Below, piece after piece: positions 48,259 to 57,314 of a stretch of 64,000 nt of DNA (positions are counted from its first letter, which is position 1; every line of letters begins with the position of its first letter). Origin of the DNA: Hyphomicrobiales bacterium (GTDB lineage: Bacteria; Pseudomonadota; Alphaproteobacteria; Rhizobiales; Beijerinckiaceae). The notes under the pieces were generated by a model, which did no database searches, was not told the origin of the DNA, and was given only the letters and a program-made list of their open reading frames with translations. A program made the translations under genes and the position numbers. The stretch is taken from positions 1 through 64,000 of the forward strand of contig JAIXTP010000037.1 in assembly GCA_027483895.1 (NCBI GenBank), read 5' to 3'.

Positions 48259-48945
48259 TCAGGCCGCGCTGAGGCTCCGGAACAGGCCGAGACCGTCGGT
48301 GCCGCCGACGAGATCCTCGATGAGGTTCTCCGGATGCGGCATCATGCCGAGCACGTTGAGCTTCTCGGAATAGATGCCCGCGATCGAATGCGTGGAGCCG
48401 TTCGGGTTGGTCTCGGGCCCGACCAGACCGGCTGCGTCGCAGTAACGGAACGCGACGCGGCCGTCGCCTTCGAGACGACGGATGGTCTCTTCGTCGGCTT
48501 CGTAATTGCCCTCGCCATGGGCGACGGCGACCTCGATCACCTGACCGGGCGCATAGGCGCGGGTGAAGGCGGTATCCGTCCGCTCGACCTTCAGATGCTG
48601 CATCTTGCACAAGAAGCGGAGCTGCGCGTTGCGCATCAGGATGCCCGGCAACAGGCCGGATTCGACGAGGATCTGGAAGCCGTTGCAGATGCCGAGCACG
48701 AGACCGCCGCGGGCGGCATGCGCGCGCACCGCGTCCATGATGCGGGCCCGGCCCGCGATCGCGCCGCAGCGGAGATAGTCGCCGTAGCTGAAGCCGCCGG
48801 GCAGGACGACGAGGTCGGTGCCTGCAGGCAGGTCGGCGTCGGCGTGCCAGATCTTGACCGGCTCATGCCCCGTGCCGACACGAAGAGCGCGGATCACGTC
48901 CTGCTCGCGGTTCGAACCCGGAAAGACGACGACGGCGGCCTTCAT
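48259..48945 (-). CDS. purQ: Phosphoribosylformylglycinamidine synthase subunit PurQ
   Basis: A 228-aa glutaminase subunit delivering ammonia to PurL. Class I amidotransferase features: VVLPGGFSYGDYLRCGAIA, catalytic Cys in LVLGICNGFQILVE, and the His/Glu pair in PHPENLIED near the C-terminus. purS lies 9 bp upstream. It ends 9 bp from the convergent TadG-like gene. Confidence 0.98.
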   Translation of the reverse strand: MKAAVVVFPGSNREQDVIRALRVGTGHEPVKIWHADADLPAGTDLVVLPGGFSYGDYLRCGAIAGRARIMDAVRAHAARGGLVLGICNGFQILVESGLLPGILMRNAQLRFLCKMQHLKVERTDTAFTRAYAPGQVIEVAVAHGEGNYEADEETIRRLEGDGRVAFRYCDAAGLVGPETNPNGSTHSIAGIYSEKLNVLGMMPHPENLIEDLVGGTDGLGLFRSLSAA

Positions 48946-48954
48946 GGCGACCCC

Positions 48955-49197
48955 TCAGCCCGCGATCTCGACGCGGTAATTCTCGATGACGGTGTTGGCG
49001 AGCAGCTTTTCGCAGGCGGTCTTCAGCGCCGCTTCGGCGGCGGCCTTGTCGCGGCTCGAGAGTTCGATGTCGAACACCTTGCCCTGCCGGACGGAATCGA
49101 CGCCTTCGATGCCGAGCGACCGGAGCGCTCCCTCGATGGCCTTGCCCTGAGGGTCAAGGACGCCGTTCTTCAGGGTGACGGTCACGCGGGCTTTCAT
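48955..49197 (-). CDS. purS: Phosphoribosylformylglycinamidine synthase subunit PurS
   Basis: An 80-aa structural subunit that joins PurQ to PurL. MKARVTVTLKNGVLDPQGKAIEGAL and VDSVRQGKVFDIEL are the family hallmarks (quoted in part). The start at 49197 follows GGAG at 9 bp. It lies between purC and purQ in the conserved order. Confidence 0.96.
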   Translation of the reverse strand: MKARVTVTLKNGVLDPQGKAIEGALRSLGIEGVDSVRQGKVFDIELSSRDKAAAEAALKTACEKLLANTVIENYRVEIAG

Positions 49198-49220
49198 GGG
49201 TTCTCCGCCGAAATCGGAAA

Positions 49221-49276
49221 CGGGGGCCGTGAGCCCCCGCTTAGCGCGAATTGTTGCGGGGCTCAATCGGCCCCGC
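49221..49276 (-). other. Two tandem hairpins in the purC-purS spacer
   Basis: Directly past the purC stop on the minus strand there is GCGGGGC / GCCCCGC (49256-49276), then CGGGGGC / GCCCCCG (49221-49239). Neither has a T-run. They could stabilise the purC transcript end or tune expression of purS and purQ. Confidence 0.4.
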
Positions 49277-49279
49277 GCC

Positions 49280-50044
49280 TCACTTCACCAGCTTCGGGCC
49301 CGCGCCCGCCGGGGGCTCGTTCTCGGCGATGATGCCGAGGCGGCGCGCCACCTCGGAATAGGCCTCCACAAGACCGCCCATGTCGCGGCGGAAACGGTCC
49401 TTGTCCAGCTTGTCGGCGGACTTGATGTCCCACAGACGGCAGGAGTCGGGAGAGATCTCGTCCGCGACGACGATCCGCATGAGATCGCCTTCCCACAGAC
49501 GGCCGCATTCCATCTTGAAGTCGACGAGACGGATGCCGACGCCGAGGAAGAGACCGGACAGGAAGTCGTTGACCCGGATGGCCAGCGCCATGATGTCGTC
49601 GATTTCCTGCGGGGTCGCCCAGCCGAAGGCCGTGACATGCTCTTCCGACACCATCGGGTCGTTGAGCGCGTCGTTCTTGTAGTAGAACTCGATGATCGAG
49701 CGCGGCAGCTGCGTGCCTTCCTCGATGCCGAGCCGCTGCGAGAGCGAGCCCGCCGCGACGTTCCGGACCACAACCTCGAGAGGAATGATCTCGACCTCGC
49801 GGATCAACTGCTCGCGCATGTTGAGCCGGCGGATGAAATGCGTCGGCACGCCGATGTCGTTCAGGTGCTGGAAGACGTATTCCGAGATGCGGTTGTTCAG
49901 GACGCCCTTGCCGTCGATCACCTCATGCTTCTTCGCATTGAAGGCGGTGGCATCGTCCTTGAAGTGCTGGATCAGAGTTCCCGGTTCGGGCCCTTCATAA
50001 AGGACCTTCGCCTTCCCCTCGTAGATCCGACGGCGGCGGTTCAT
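49280..50044 (-). CDS. purC: Phosphoribosylaminoimidazole-succinocarboxamide synthase
   Basis: A 254-aa SAICAR synthetase. [20 protein letters not shown] starts the ATP-grasp-like domain; [26 protein letters not shown] and [15 protein letters not shown] follow (in part), with [12 protein letters not shown] as the family signature. The start at 50044 matches homologues; an ATG 30 bp upstream ([10 protein letters not shown]) is also in frame. The ribosome binding site is weak for both. First gene of purCSQ. Confidence 0.97.
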   Translation of the reverse strand: MNRRRRIYEGKAKVLYEGPEPGTLIQHFKDDATAFNAKKHEVIDGKGVLNNRISEYVFQHLNDIGVPTHFIRRLNMREQLIREVEIIPLEVVVRNVAAGSLSQRLGIEEGTQLPRSIIEFYYKNDALNDPMVSEEHVTAFGWATPQEIDDIMALAIRVNDFLSGLFLGVGIRLVDFKMECGRLWEGDLMRIVVADEISPDSCRLWDIKSADKLDKDRFRRDMGGLVEAYSEVARRLGIIAENEPPAGAGPKLVK

Positions 50045-50321
50045 CGGCGTGTACCGTGTCTTGAGAAAATCCATTGCGACGGCCGTAGGCTCCCTCGAAT
50101 GACGCCCTTTCGCCGACTGCACGGCTGCGGCGTCGAATCGGAGCGGACCGGCCGGCGGCCGCGGTCGCGACCCTACTCGATCGAAGCCCGTAGCACAACG
50201 ACGGCCTTCCCGCACCTGCGAAGAGGCCCGCGATCGGGCCGGTCTGGCATACCGCGAAAGCAATCCATATTTTCTCTTCTGCAAGGAGAGGCACGGCCTT
50301 CCGCTTCAGAAGGAATTTCGG

Positions 50322-50636
50322 ATGACCACGTTCGACAAACGCGAAGAAGGTTTCGAGAAGAAGTTCGCCCATGACGAAGAGATGCGCTTCAAGCTCGTCG
50401 CGCGTCGTAATCGCTTGTTCGGCGAATGGGTGGCGGAACGCATCGGCAAGACGGGGGAAGCGGCTAAGGAATACGCCACGAGCGTGGTCCTCGCCGATTT
50501 CGAGGAAGCCGGCGACGAGGACGTGCTGCGCAAGGTGCGCGCGGATCTCGAGCGCGCCGGGATCGCGGTGTCGGACGCCGAATTGCGGGCCCGCCTGAGC
50601 GAGAGCGAGGCCGCGGCGACCCGCGATATGAAATGA
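50322..50636 (+). CDS. ATPase inhibitor subunit zeta (DUF1476)
   Basis: A 104-aa helical protein. MTTFDKREEGFEKKFAHDEE is the invariant opening of the DUF1476/zeta family, which inhibits F1-ATPase in alphaproteobacteria such as Paracoccus. LVARRNRLFGEWVAERIG and the following four-helix core are complete. Divergent from purC, an arrangement common in relatives. The 277-bp gap between them shows no other gene. Confidence 0.95.
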   Translation: MTTFDKREEGFEKKFAHDEEMRFKLVARRNRLFGEWVAERIGKTGEAAKEYATSVVLADFEEAGDEDVLRKVRADLERAGIAVSDAELRARLSESEAAATRDMK

Positions 50637-50779
50637 ACGCTCCGCGGTAGGACCCGATCTGCGTCGTCGCGGGTTGCGGCACCGGCGACGACGCTTCTAC
50701 TCTCCGCAAGTCCTCGGAGTCCCCGGGGTCAAGAACGGTCCCGATCAAGCGGGCCGCACCCGCCGGAGAGGACGCCTCG

Positions 50780-51565
50780 ATGACCACGCCTTCCACCGTT
50801 CCCCTGCTCGCCGCCTCGCTCGCGCGCGACGAGACGCTGCTGACCGCCTGGACCGGCATCCCCGATCCTCTGCTGGCGGGCCTCTTGGCGCGGGAAGCGT
50901 TCGACACCGTCACGCTCGACATGCAGCACGGGGCGCAGGACATCGGGTCGGTCACGCTCGGCGTGCAGACCGTCGCGGCGGCCGGCAAGCCGACGATCGT
51001 CCGCATCCCGGTCGGGCAGTTCCCCATCGCGTCCCGCGTGCTCGACCTCGGCGCCTCGGGCGTGATCGCGCCGATGATCAATTCCCGTGCGGATGCCGAG
51101 GCGTTCGCCTCCTTCATGAAATTCCCGCCCGTGGGCGACCGCAGCTGGGGCCCGGCCGTCACCATGTCGATGATGCACGGCGCGTCCGGCCATGACTATC
51201 TGACCGGCGCCAACGGCATGCATGTGTCGATCGCGATGATCGAGACGCGCGAGGCGCTGGCCGCCGTGGACGAAATCCTGGCCGTACCGGGCATCGATGC
51301 GGTGTTCGTCGGGCCGTCCGATCTCTCGATCGCGCTTTCCGACGGTGCGGGCGTCGACCCCACGCGCAAGGACGTGGCCGATGCGCTGGCCCATGTCGCG
51401 GCGCGTGCGCGCGCCCACGGCAAGATCGCGTCCTGCTTCGCGCCCCGTCCGGAGGACGTGCCGAGCCTGTCCCGGCAGGGCTACCGGCTGATGGCGATCT
51501 CGACGGATTTCATGCAGCTCCGCGCCGGGGCCAAGGCCTCGCTGGCGGCCGCCGGCCGGAGTTGA
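50780..51565 (+). CDS. HpcH/HpaI aldolase family protein
   Basis: A 261-aa class II aldolase of the HpcH/HpaI (4-hydroxy-2-oxovalerate/heptanedioate, macrophomate) family. FDTVTLDMQHGAQD near residues 42-55, GVIAPMINSRADAEAF (metal Glu/Asp region), and VFVGPSDLSIALS carry the divalent-metal and substrate residues. It splits or forms 2-oxo acids, releasing pyruvate. Single gene; its stop abuts the stop of the convergent methyltransferase. Substrate undetermined. Confidence 0.92.
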   Translation: MTTPSTVPLLAASLARDETLLTAWTGIPDPLLAGLLAREAFDTVTLDMQHGAQDIGSVTLGVQTVAAAGKPTIVRIPVGQFPIASRVLDLGASGVIAPMINSRADAEAFASFMKFPPVGDRSWGPAVTMSMMHGASGHDYLTGANGMHVSIAMIETREALAAVDEILAVPGIDAVFVGPSDLSIALSDGAGVDPTRKDVADALAHVAARARAHGKIASCFAPRPEDVPSLSRQGYRLMAISTDFMQLRAGAKASLAAAGRS

Positions 51566-52465
51566 TCAGTCGCCCGGCTTCTCTCCGGCGCTCTTCTCCT
51601 CGGTGCGGAGAGCGTCGGCGAGGCGCATCGCGGCGCTTCCCGGCCGGAGCGGCTTCTGCTGGCTCTCGTGCGGGACCCAGCCCGACATCCAGACGAGTTC
51701 GAAGGTCGCCCGGACGCGCCCGTCGGGATCCGAGAACCGCTCCGCATAGATCTCGGCCGCCCGCAGCAGCGTCGCGCGCCTCAGCGGGTCGCGGCGGCGC
51801 GCGGCCAGCGGATTGGTGGCCCCCATCGCGCGCAGGTCGCGGAACAGGCCGAAGGGGCTCGCATACCGGACCACCACCGTATCGACGTCGGTGACGGGGA
51901 GCGCGAAACCGGCGCGTTGCAGAAGCCCCCCGAGATCACGGACGTCGGCGAAGGGCGCGACGCGCGGGCTCACGCCGCCTTCCATCTCGCTTTCGGCCTG
52001 CATGAAGGCCTGACGCAGCTCCGTCAGCGTGGCTCCGCCGAAAAGGCAGGCCATGAACAGGCCGTCCGGTTTGAGGACCCGCCGGGTCTGCACCAGCGTT
52101 CCCGGCAGATCGTCGACCGACTGGAGCGCCAGCAGCGACACCACGAGATCGAAACGCTCGGACGCCGTCGCGATCAGCGAAGGATCGGCGACGAAGCCGT
52201 CGCGGCGCCCCGGCGCCAGCGCCGCCGCGACGGGCGCGGCCTGAACGATCCGTTGCGGGCGACCGTCGGCGGCGAGCGCGGCCACCGCCTGCGGGCCCGG
52301 CGTGCCGAGATCGAGCGCGGTCTCGAAGGGCCGCAGCACCGCGCCCAAGCGCTCGGCGAAATCTTCGGCGACGCGGGAGAGGAGGAAATCGGCCGGATCG
52401 CGGGCCGCGCGTTCGAGGCGGCGACGCAGGAGTTCGCGGTCGAAAAGGGCGGGTGCGCCGGTCAT
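51566..52465 (-). CDS. SAM-dependent methyltransferase-like protein (NDUFAF5/BioC-like)
   Basis: A 299-aa class I methyltransferase-fold protein. FDRELLRRRLERAARDPADFLLSRVAEDFAERL is the typical opening of the alphaproteobacterial homologue of NDUFAF5 (complex I assembly, arginine hydroxylase), quoted in part. ALDLGTPGP stands for motif I, which is weak, and FDLVVSLLALQSVDDLPGTL follows. The start at 52465 is fixed by AAGGAG 4 bp upstream of the ATG region. It is divergent from comF, as in many relatives. Confidence 0.88.
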   Translation of the reverse strand: MTGAPALFDRELLRRRLERAARDPADFLLSRVAEDFAERLGAVLRPFETALDLGTPGPQAVAALAADGRPQRIVQAAPVAAALAPGRRDGFVADPSLIATASERFDLVVSLLALQSVDDLPGTLVQTRRVLKPDGLFMACLFGGATLTELRQAFMQAESEMEGGVSPRVAPFADVRDLGGLLQRAGFALPVTDVDTVVVRYASPFGLFRDLRAMGATNPLAARRRDPLRRATLLRAAEIYAERFSDPDGRVRATFELVWMSGWVPHESQQKPLRPGSAAMRLADALRTEEKSAGEKPGD

Positions 52466-52561
52466 GGGCTCCTTATGGCGTCTGCCGCCGGGGCGGTCAA
52501 AGGAGGGAAGGACCGCAGCGGGGCGATTGGTTCCCGGCTCGCTCCCGGCTAAGCTCCCCGC

Positions 52562-53347
52562 ATGAGCGATGCACCGGCCCTCGCGGCCGATTTCGGGTCT
52601 CCACAACGTTCCGGCTCCCGCCTGAGGGCGATGCTGCGCGCCTTCGTGGACATCGTTCATCCGCCCGCCTGCGTTGCCTGCGGGGTCGGCCTGACCTTGC
52701 CGCATGCGCTTTGCCCCGCCTGCTGGCGGGCGATGCCCTTCATCGAGCGGCCCGTCTGCGAAAGGCTGGGCCGGCCGCTGCCGGTCGATTTCGGCGTGCC
52801 GATGCTTTGTGCCACCGCTCTGGCCGAGCCGCCGGCATTCGATCGGGCCCGCGCCGTCGTCCGTTATGACGGTCCCGGCCGCGAAATGGTGCACCGTCTG
52901 AAATACGGGGACGGGCTGCATCTCGTGCCGGCGATGAGTGCATGGATGGAGCGCGCTGGGGCGGAACTCGTCGTCGATGCGGATCTGCTGGTGCCGGTGC
53001 CCCTGCACCGTTTCCGCCTGTGGCGGCGCCGGTTCAACCAGGCCGCCTCGCTGGCGCGCCCCATCGCCGAACGGTCCGGCAAGCCCCTATTGACCGACGC
53101 TCTCCGCCGCGTCCGGTCGACGGCGCCGCAGCCCGGTCTGACCCGGAAGGAGCGCGCCGCCAATCTGCACCGGGCCTTCGCGGTGAAGGGGCGCAATGCC
53201 GAACGCATCCGGGGCGCGCGCGTGCTTTTGGTCGACGACGTGCTCACCACGGGCGCCACGGCGGAGGCCTGCACCCGTGCGCTTCTCGCGGCGGGCGCGT
53301 CCGCGGTGGATCTGCTCGTCTTCGCCTGCGTGGTGCCGGGCGACTGA
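52562..53347 (+). CDS. ComF family phosphoribosyltransferase-like protein
   Basis: A 261-aa protein. A zinc-ribbon-like N-terminal part (PPACVACGVGL and LCPACWRAMPF, two Cys pairs) is followed by the PRTase domain with LLVPVPLHRFRLWRRRFNQA and the PRPP loop VLLVDDVLTTGATAEACT. ComF is needed for DNA uptake in competent species; its role elsewhere is open. grxC follows 45 bp downstream. Confidence 0.94.
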   Translation: MSDAPALAADFGSPQRSGSRLRAMLRAFVDIVHPPACVACGVGLTLPHALCPACWRAMPFIERPVCERLGRPLPVDFGVPMLCATALAEPPAFDRARAVVRYDGPGREMVHRLKYGDGLHLVPAMSAWMERAGAELVVDADLLVPVPLHRFRLWRRRFNQAASLARPIAERSGKPLLTDALRRVRSTAPQPGLTRKERAANLHRAFAVKGRNAERIRGARVLLVDDVLTTGATAEACTRALLAAGASAVDLLVFACVVPGD

Positions 53348-53392
53348 AGGCCCTATATACTCCGCACCGCGTTTTTCGTCGGAGAGTTCGTG

Positions 53393-53650
53393 ATGGCCCC
53401 CGTCACCATCTACACCAAGGGCTACTGCCCCTATTGCCATGCCGCGAAGGACCTTCTGAAGAAGAAGGGCGCCGCCTTCGAGGATATCGACGTCACCACC
53501 GATCGCGAAGGTCAGGCCGCGATGACGAAGCGCGCCGGCGGACGCACGACGGTGCCGCAGATCTTCATCGGCGACACGCATGTCGGCGGCTGCGACGACC
53601 TTTATGCCCTCGACGCCGCGGGCAAGCTCGATCCCCTTCTCGCCGCCTGA
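53393..53650 (+). CDS. grxC: Glutaredoxin 3
   Basis: An 85-aa dithiol glutaredoxin. Active site CPYC (Cys12, Cys15) in TKGYCPYCHAAKDLL; TTVPQIFIGDTHVGGCDDLYAL is the glutathione-binding part. The ATG at 53393 is preferred over GTG 53390. It forms an operon with the nitrilase-family gene and the DUF1178 gene, an order conserved in alphaproteobacteria. Confidence 0.96.
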   Translation: MAPVTIYTKGYCPYCHAAKDLLKKKGAAFEDIDVTTDREGQAAMTKRAGGRTTVPQIFIGDTHVGGCDDLYALDAAGKLDPLLAA

Positions 53651-53658
53651 GGCCGTCC

Positions 53659-54507
53659 ATGTCCCGTTTCATCGCCGCCTGCGTCCAGCTCCGCTCGGGC
53701 ACCGATCCGAAGGCGAATACCGAGACCGCGCTTCGGCTGATCGCCGAAGCTGCGGACAAGGGTGCGCATTACGTCCAGACCCCCGAGATGTCGAATGCGG
53801 TGAACCGCAATCGCGAGGGGCTGATGGCGACGCTCGCGCCGGAGGAAAAGGACGGGATGCTGGCGGCGCTGCGCGGCCTCGCCCGCGACCGGCGGATCCA
53901 TATCCATATCGGTTCGCTGGCGATCGCGGTGGGCGACAAGGTGGCGAACCGCGCCTATGTGATCGGCCCTGACGGCGGGATCGCCGCGCGTTACGACAAG
54001 GTCCATCTCTACGACGTCGACCTGCCGAACGGCGAAAGCTGGCGCGAGTCCCGCACCTATACGGCGGGCAAGCAGGCCGTGGCGGTCGATCTGCCTTGGG
54101 GCCGGCTCGGCGTGACGATCTGCTACGACGTGCGCTTCGCGCATCTCTATCGGGCGCTGGCGGAAGCGGGCTGCGATTTCATCTCGGCGCCCGCCTGCTT
54201 CACCAAGCAGACCGGCGAGGCGCATTGGCAGGTGCTGCACCGCGCCCGCGCGATCGAGACGGGCTCGTTCATGATCTCCGCGGCGCAGGCCGGGAAGCAT
54301 GAGGACGGTCGGGAGACCTACGGCCATTCGATCATCGTCGATCCGTGGGGCCGGGTTCTGGCCGAAGCGGGCGACGCGCCGGGCGTGATCCTCGCCGAGA
54401 TCGATACGGCGCTCGTGGCCGACGCCCGCGCCCGCATTCCGACGCTCGTCCATGCGCGTCAGGTGCCGGTGACGGTGCTCGGCACGGCCGAGGCCGTCGC
54501 GTCCTGA
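53659..54507 (+). CDS. Carbon-nitrogen hydrolase (NIT2-like omega-amidase family)
   Basis: A 282-aa nitrilase-superfamily amidase. The catalytic triad Glu43 (TPEMSN), Lys114 (YDKVHLYDVDLP) and Cys155 (TICYDVRFAHLYR) is complete. Sequence resembles Nit1/Nit2 enzymes that repair deaminated glutathione or hydrolyse omega-amides. The start at 53659 lies 8 bp past grxC. Linkage with a glutaredoxin supports a glutathione-related role (inference). Confidence 0.94.
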   Translation: MSRFIAACVQLRSGTDPKANTETALRLIAEAADKGAHYVQTPEMSNAVNRNREGLMATLAPEEKDGMLAALRGLARDRRIHIHIGSLAIAVGDKVANRAYVIGPDGGIAARYDKVHLYDVDLPNGESWRESRTYTAGKQAVAVDLPWGRLGVTICYDVRFAHLYRALAEAGCDFISAPACFTKQTGEAHWQVLHRARAIETGSFMISAAQAGKHEDGRETYGHSIIVDPWGRVLAEAGDAPGVILAEIDTALVADARARIPTLVHARQVPVTVLGTAEAVAS

Positions 54508-54523
54508 GGAGCGCTCCGTCGCC

Positions 54524-54994
54524 ATGATCCGCTACGCGCTGGCCTGCGACGCGGGCCACGATTTCGAGAGCTGGTTCCGCGACAGCGCCGCTTATGACGA
54601 GCAGCGGGCGCAGGGCTTCGTCGCCTGCCCGTTCTGCGGATCCGCGAAGGTGGAAAAGGCGATCATGGCGCCCCGCGTCGCCCGCACGGACCGCGACGCG
54701 CCGGCCTTGTCGGCGCCGGTCCCCGCCGAGCCCGCATCGGAGGCGACCGTTCCCGCAGTGGTGTCCGAGAAGGACAGGATGCTGCGCGACCTCGTCCGTC
54801 GCGTCCACGCGCATCTGAAGGACAATGCCGATTATGTCGGCCCGTCCTTCGCGGACGAGGCGCGCCGGATGCATGAGGGCGAAGCCGAGATGCGCGCCAT
54901 CTGGGGCGAGGCGACGCTCGAAGAGGCGAAGGCGCTGATCGAGGACGGCATCGAGGCGATGCCGATCCCCGCGCTTCCCGACGACCGGAACTGA
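54524..54994 (+). CDS. DUF1178 family protein
   Basis: A 156-aa protein. The N-terminus MIRYALACDAGHDFESWFRDS and the zinc-ribbon-like pair FVACPFCGSAKVEKAIMAPRVAR are the family signature. The middle is Pro/Ala-rich, and the C-terminal helical part includes HAHLKDNADYVGPSFADEARRMHEGE (in part). Function unknown. It ends the grxC-nitrilase operon, as in relatives. Confidence 0.94.
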   Translation: MIRYALACDAGHDFESWFRDSAAYDEQRAQGFVACPFCGSAKVEKAIMAPRVARTDRDAPALSAPVPAEPASEATVPAVVSEKDRMLRDLVRRVHAHLKDNADYVGPSFADEARRMHEGEAEMRAIWGEATLEEAKALIEDGIEAMPIPALPDDRN

Positions 54995-55000
54995 CCCGGC

Positions 55001-56167
55001 TTACTTCGTCCGTTCGAGGATCGAGACGTAGTTCGCGACCGCGGCGCCGCCCATGTTGAAAATGCCGCCCATGGTCGCGCCGGGGATCTGCATGTCGCCC
55101 GCCTCGCCCGCGAGCTGCATCGCGGTGAGCGCATGCATGGAGACGCCGGTCGCGCCGATGGGGTGCCCCTTGGCCTTGAGGCCGCCCGACGGATTGACGG
55201 GCAGGCGCCCGTCCTTCTGCGTCCACCCCTCGCGGATCGCGCGGGCGCCCTGACCTTCGGGCGCGAGGCCCATCGCCTCGTATTCGATGAGTTCGGCGAT
55301 GGTGAAGCAGTCATGCGTCTCGACGAAGGAGAGATCGTCGAGCGTGACGCCCGCCTGCTCGAGCGCCCGCCGCCAAGCGGTGCCGCAACCCTCGAATTTC
55401 AGGATGTCGCGCTTCGACATCGGCAGGAAATCCTGCGCATGCGCGGCGGCGCGGAAGGAGATCGCGCGCTCCATGCCCGCGGCCACCTCGCCGTCGGCGA
55501 TCACCACGGCGGCGGCGCCGTCGGACACCAGCGAGCAGTCGGTCCGCTTCAGCGGTCCGGCGACGAACGGGTTCTTCTCGCTTTCCTGTCGGCAGAAATC
55601 GAAGCCGAGATCCTTGCGCATCTGAGCGTACGGATTGGCGACGCCGTTCTTGTGGTTCTTCGCGGCGATCATCGCCAGCGCGTCGGACTGGTCGCCCCAG
55701 CGCTGGAAATAGGCCGCGCCGATCTTGCCGAACACGCCCGCGAAGCCGCCGGGCGTGTCGCCGTCCTCCGGGAGATAGGAGGCCTTCAGCAGGTTGCGGC
55801 CGATCTCGGCGCCGGGCGTCTTCGTCATCTGCTCGACGCCGACGACGAGGACGATCCTCGCGGATTTCGCGGCGATGCTCTTCACCGCCTGATGAACGGC
55901 GGCCGAGCCGGTGGCGCAGGCGTTCTCGACGCGCGTGGCCGGCTTGAAGCGCAGGGCGGGGTCGGCCTGCAGCACGAGCCCGGCCGTGAATTCCTGCGCG
56001 GAGAAGCCCGCGCCGAAATGGCCGAGATAGATCTCGTCGACTTCGGAGGCCGTGATGCCGGCATGCGCGATCGCGTCCTGCGCCACGCGCACGATCAGGC
56101 TTTCCACGGTCTCGGCGTCCATCTTGGCGAAAGGCGTATGCGCCCAGCCCACGATCGCGGCGGTCAT
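55001..56167 (-). CDS. Thiolase family acetyl-CoA acetyltransferase
   Basis: A 388-aa SCP-x-like thiolase. Nucleophile Cys84 in VENACATGSAAVHQA; the C-terminal half has FVETHDCFTIAELIEYEAMG (His) and GGLKAKGHPIGATGVSMHAL (His for deprotonation). It would cleave or condense acyl-CoA and acetyl-CoA. It is a single gene converging on the DUF1178 gene, with no beta-oxidation partner next to it. Confidence 0.95.
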   Translation of the reverse strand: MTAAIVGWAHTPFAKMDAETVESLIVRVAQDAIAHAGITASEVDEIYLGHFGAGFSAQEFTAGLVLQADPALRFKPATRVENACATGSAAVHQAVKSIAAKSARIVLVVGVEQMTKTPGAEIGRNLLKASYLPEDGDTPGGFAGVFGKIGAAYFQRWGDQSDALAMIAAKNHKNGVANPYAQMRKDLGFDFCRQESEKNPFVAGPLKRTDCSLVSDGAAAVVIADGEVAAGMERAISFRAAAHAQDFLPMSKRDILKFEGCGTAWRRALEQAGVTLDDLSFVETHDCFTIAELIEYEAMGLAPEGQGARAIREGWTQKDGRLPVNPSGGLKAKGHPIGATGVSMHALTAMQLAGEAGDMQIPGATMGGIFNMGGAAVANYVSILERTK

Positions 56168-56264
56168 CGGAAGATCCTCCCCGTCCTGAATGCGGGGGCA
56201 GTGTGTTCGGCCGGAACGGGACCCGCAAGGGGCAGCAACGCGGATCCGCCGTGCGGTTTTCGGC

Positions 56265-57149
56265 TCAGTGGGAGAGGAGAAGGAGCGCGACGCCGCCCAC
56301 GATGAGAGCCATGCCCGCGAGCTCGCGCCGGTCGGGCGCCCTTTCGGACAGGCGCCGCGCGACGGCTTGGGCCATCAGCACCTCGACGAGAGCGAGCGTC
56401 CGGACATTCGCGGCGCTCGTCAGCGCGAAGCCGATGAACCAGAACTGCGAGGCGAAGGCGCCCATGAAGCCCGCGAAGACCGATCCGCGCCATGCGCCGA
56501 AGCTCTTGACGAGCGCCTGCCGATCGAAGGCCGTCATCCAGACGAGGAGAAGCGCCGATTGGAGGCCGAGCGACCAGGCGAGCACGGTCGTGGCCCTGAG
56601 CACGAAATCCGCATCGCCGAGCGTGGTGATGGCGCCGCGGAAGGCGACCGCGGCCAAGGCGAAGAACGCGCCCGCGCCGATCCCGAACAGCGTCGCGCGC
56701 AGGCTGCCCGCCTCGCGCTCGACGCCGGGTTTCCATGCGGTCAGCACGACGCCCACGGTGGCGACCACCACCGCGATCATGCCGAGCGGCGTCAGCGTTT
56801 CGCCGAGGAGCACGATGCCGAACAGCGCCGCCTGCACGGGCTCTGTCTTCACATAGGCCGTGGTGAGGGCGAAGGAGCGCTCCTTCATCGCGGCGAGCAT
56901 CAGCCCCGTCGCAAGGATCTGCGCCACCGCGCCCGCGAGGATGAAGGCGAGGTGAGACGTCTCGACGGCAGGCGCGGCCTTGCCGGTGGCCGTCGTCACG
57001 AGAAACAGGAACAGCAGCGAGAACGGAAAACCGAACAGGAAGCGGACCTGCGTCGCGCCGACCGTGCCGATCCGGGCCGTGAGGTTGCGCTGCATCGCGT
57101 TGCGGGCCGTCTGAGCCGCCGCCGCGATCAGCGTCGCGAGGATCCACAC
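56265..57149 (-). CDS. EamA/DMT family transporter
   Basis: A 294-aa protein with ten predicted helices in two EamA repeats, for example FILAGAVAQILATGLMLAAMKERS and FIGFALTSAANVRTLALVEVLMAQ (in part). The GTG at 57149 (product starting WILATLIAAAAQTARNAMQ) follows AAAGGA and fits the family N-terminus; an upstream in-frame extension is hydrophilic and unlikely. Substrate unknown. A 28-bp perfect palindrome lies in its upstream region. Confidence 0.9.
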   Translation of the reverse strand: MWILATLIAAAAQTARNAMQRNLTARIGTVGATQVRFLFGFPFSLLFLFLVTTATGKAAPAVETSHLAFILAGAVAQILATGLMLAAMKERSFALTTAYVKTEPVQAALFGIVLLGETLTPLGMIAVVVATVGVVLTAWKPGVEREAGSLRATLFGIGAGAFFALAAVAFRGAITTLGDADFVLRATTVLAWSLGLQSALLLVWMTAFDRQALVKSFGAWRGSVFAGFMGAFASQFWFIGFALTSAANVRTLALVEVLMAQAVARRLSERAPDRRELAGMALIVGGVALLLLSH

Positions 57150-57216
57150 GATCTTGCGTCCTTTCGTCCGCGATCGGCCGTCCGCGACGGCCGCGCCGCC
57201 TTCGTGCCGCATTCGC

Positions 57217-57244
57217 TGCCTAGCAGCGGGCCCGCTGCTAGGCA
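57217..57244. promoter_or_regulatory. 28-bp perfect palindrome between divergent genes
   Basis: TGCCTAGCAGCGGG followed directly by its exact reverse complement, with no spacer. It lies between the EamA gene (start 57149, minus) and the D-Ala-D-Ala carboxypeptidase gene (start 57315, plus). The length, perfect symmetry and position suggest an operator for both genes, or a cruciform-forming site. Confidence 0.6.
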
Positions 57245-57314
57245 AATCGCCGAGGCGGCGCTACCACTTTCCACGCGACCCCAGCGGTCCCTCCCGAGGC
57301 AAGCGATCACGGTG

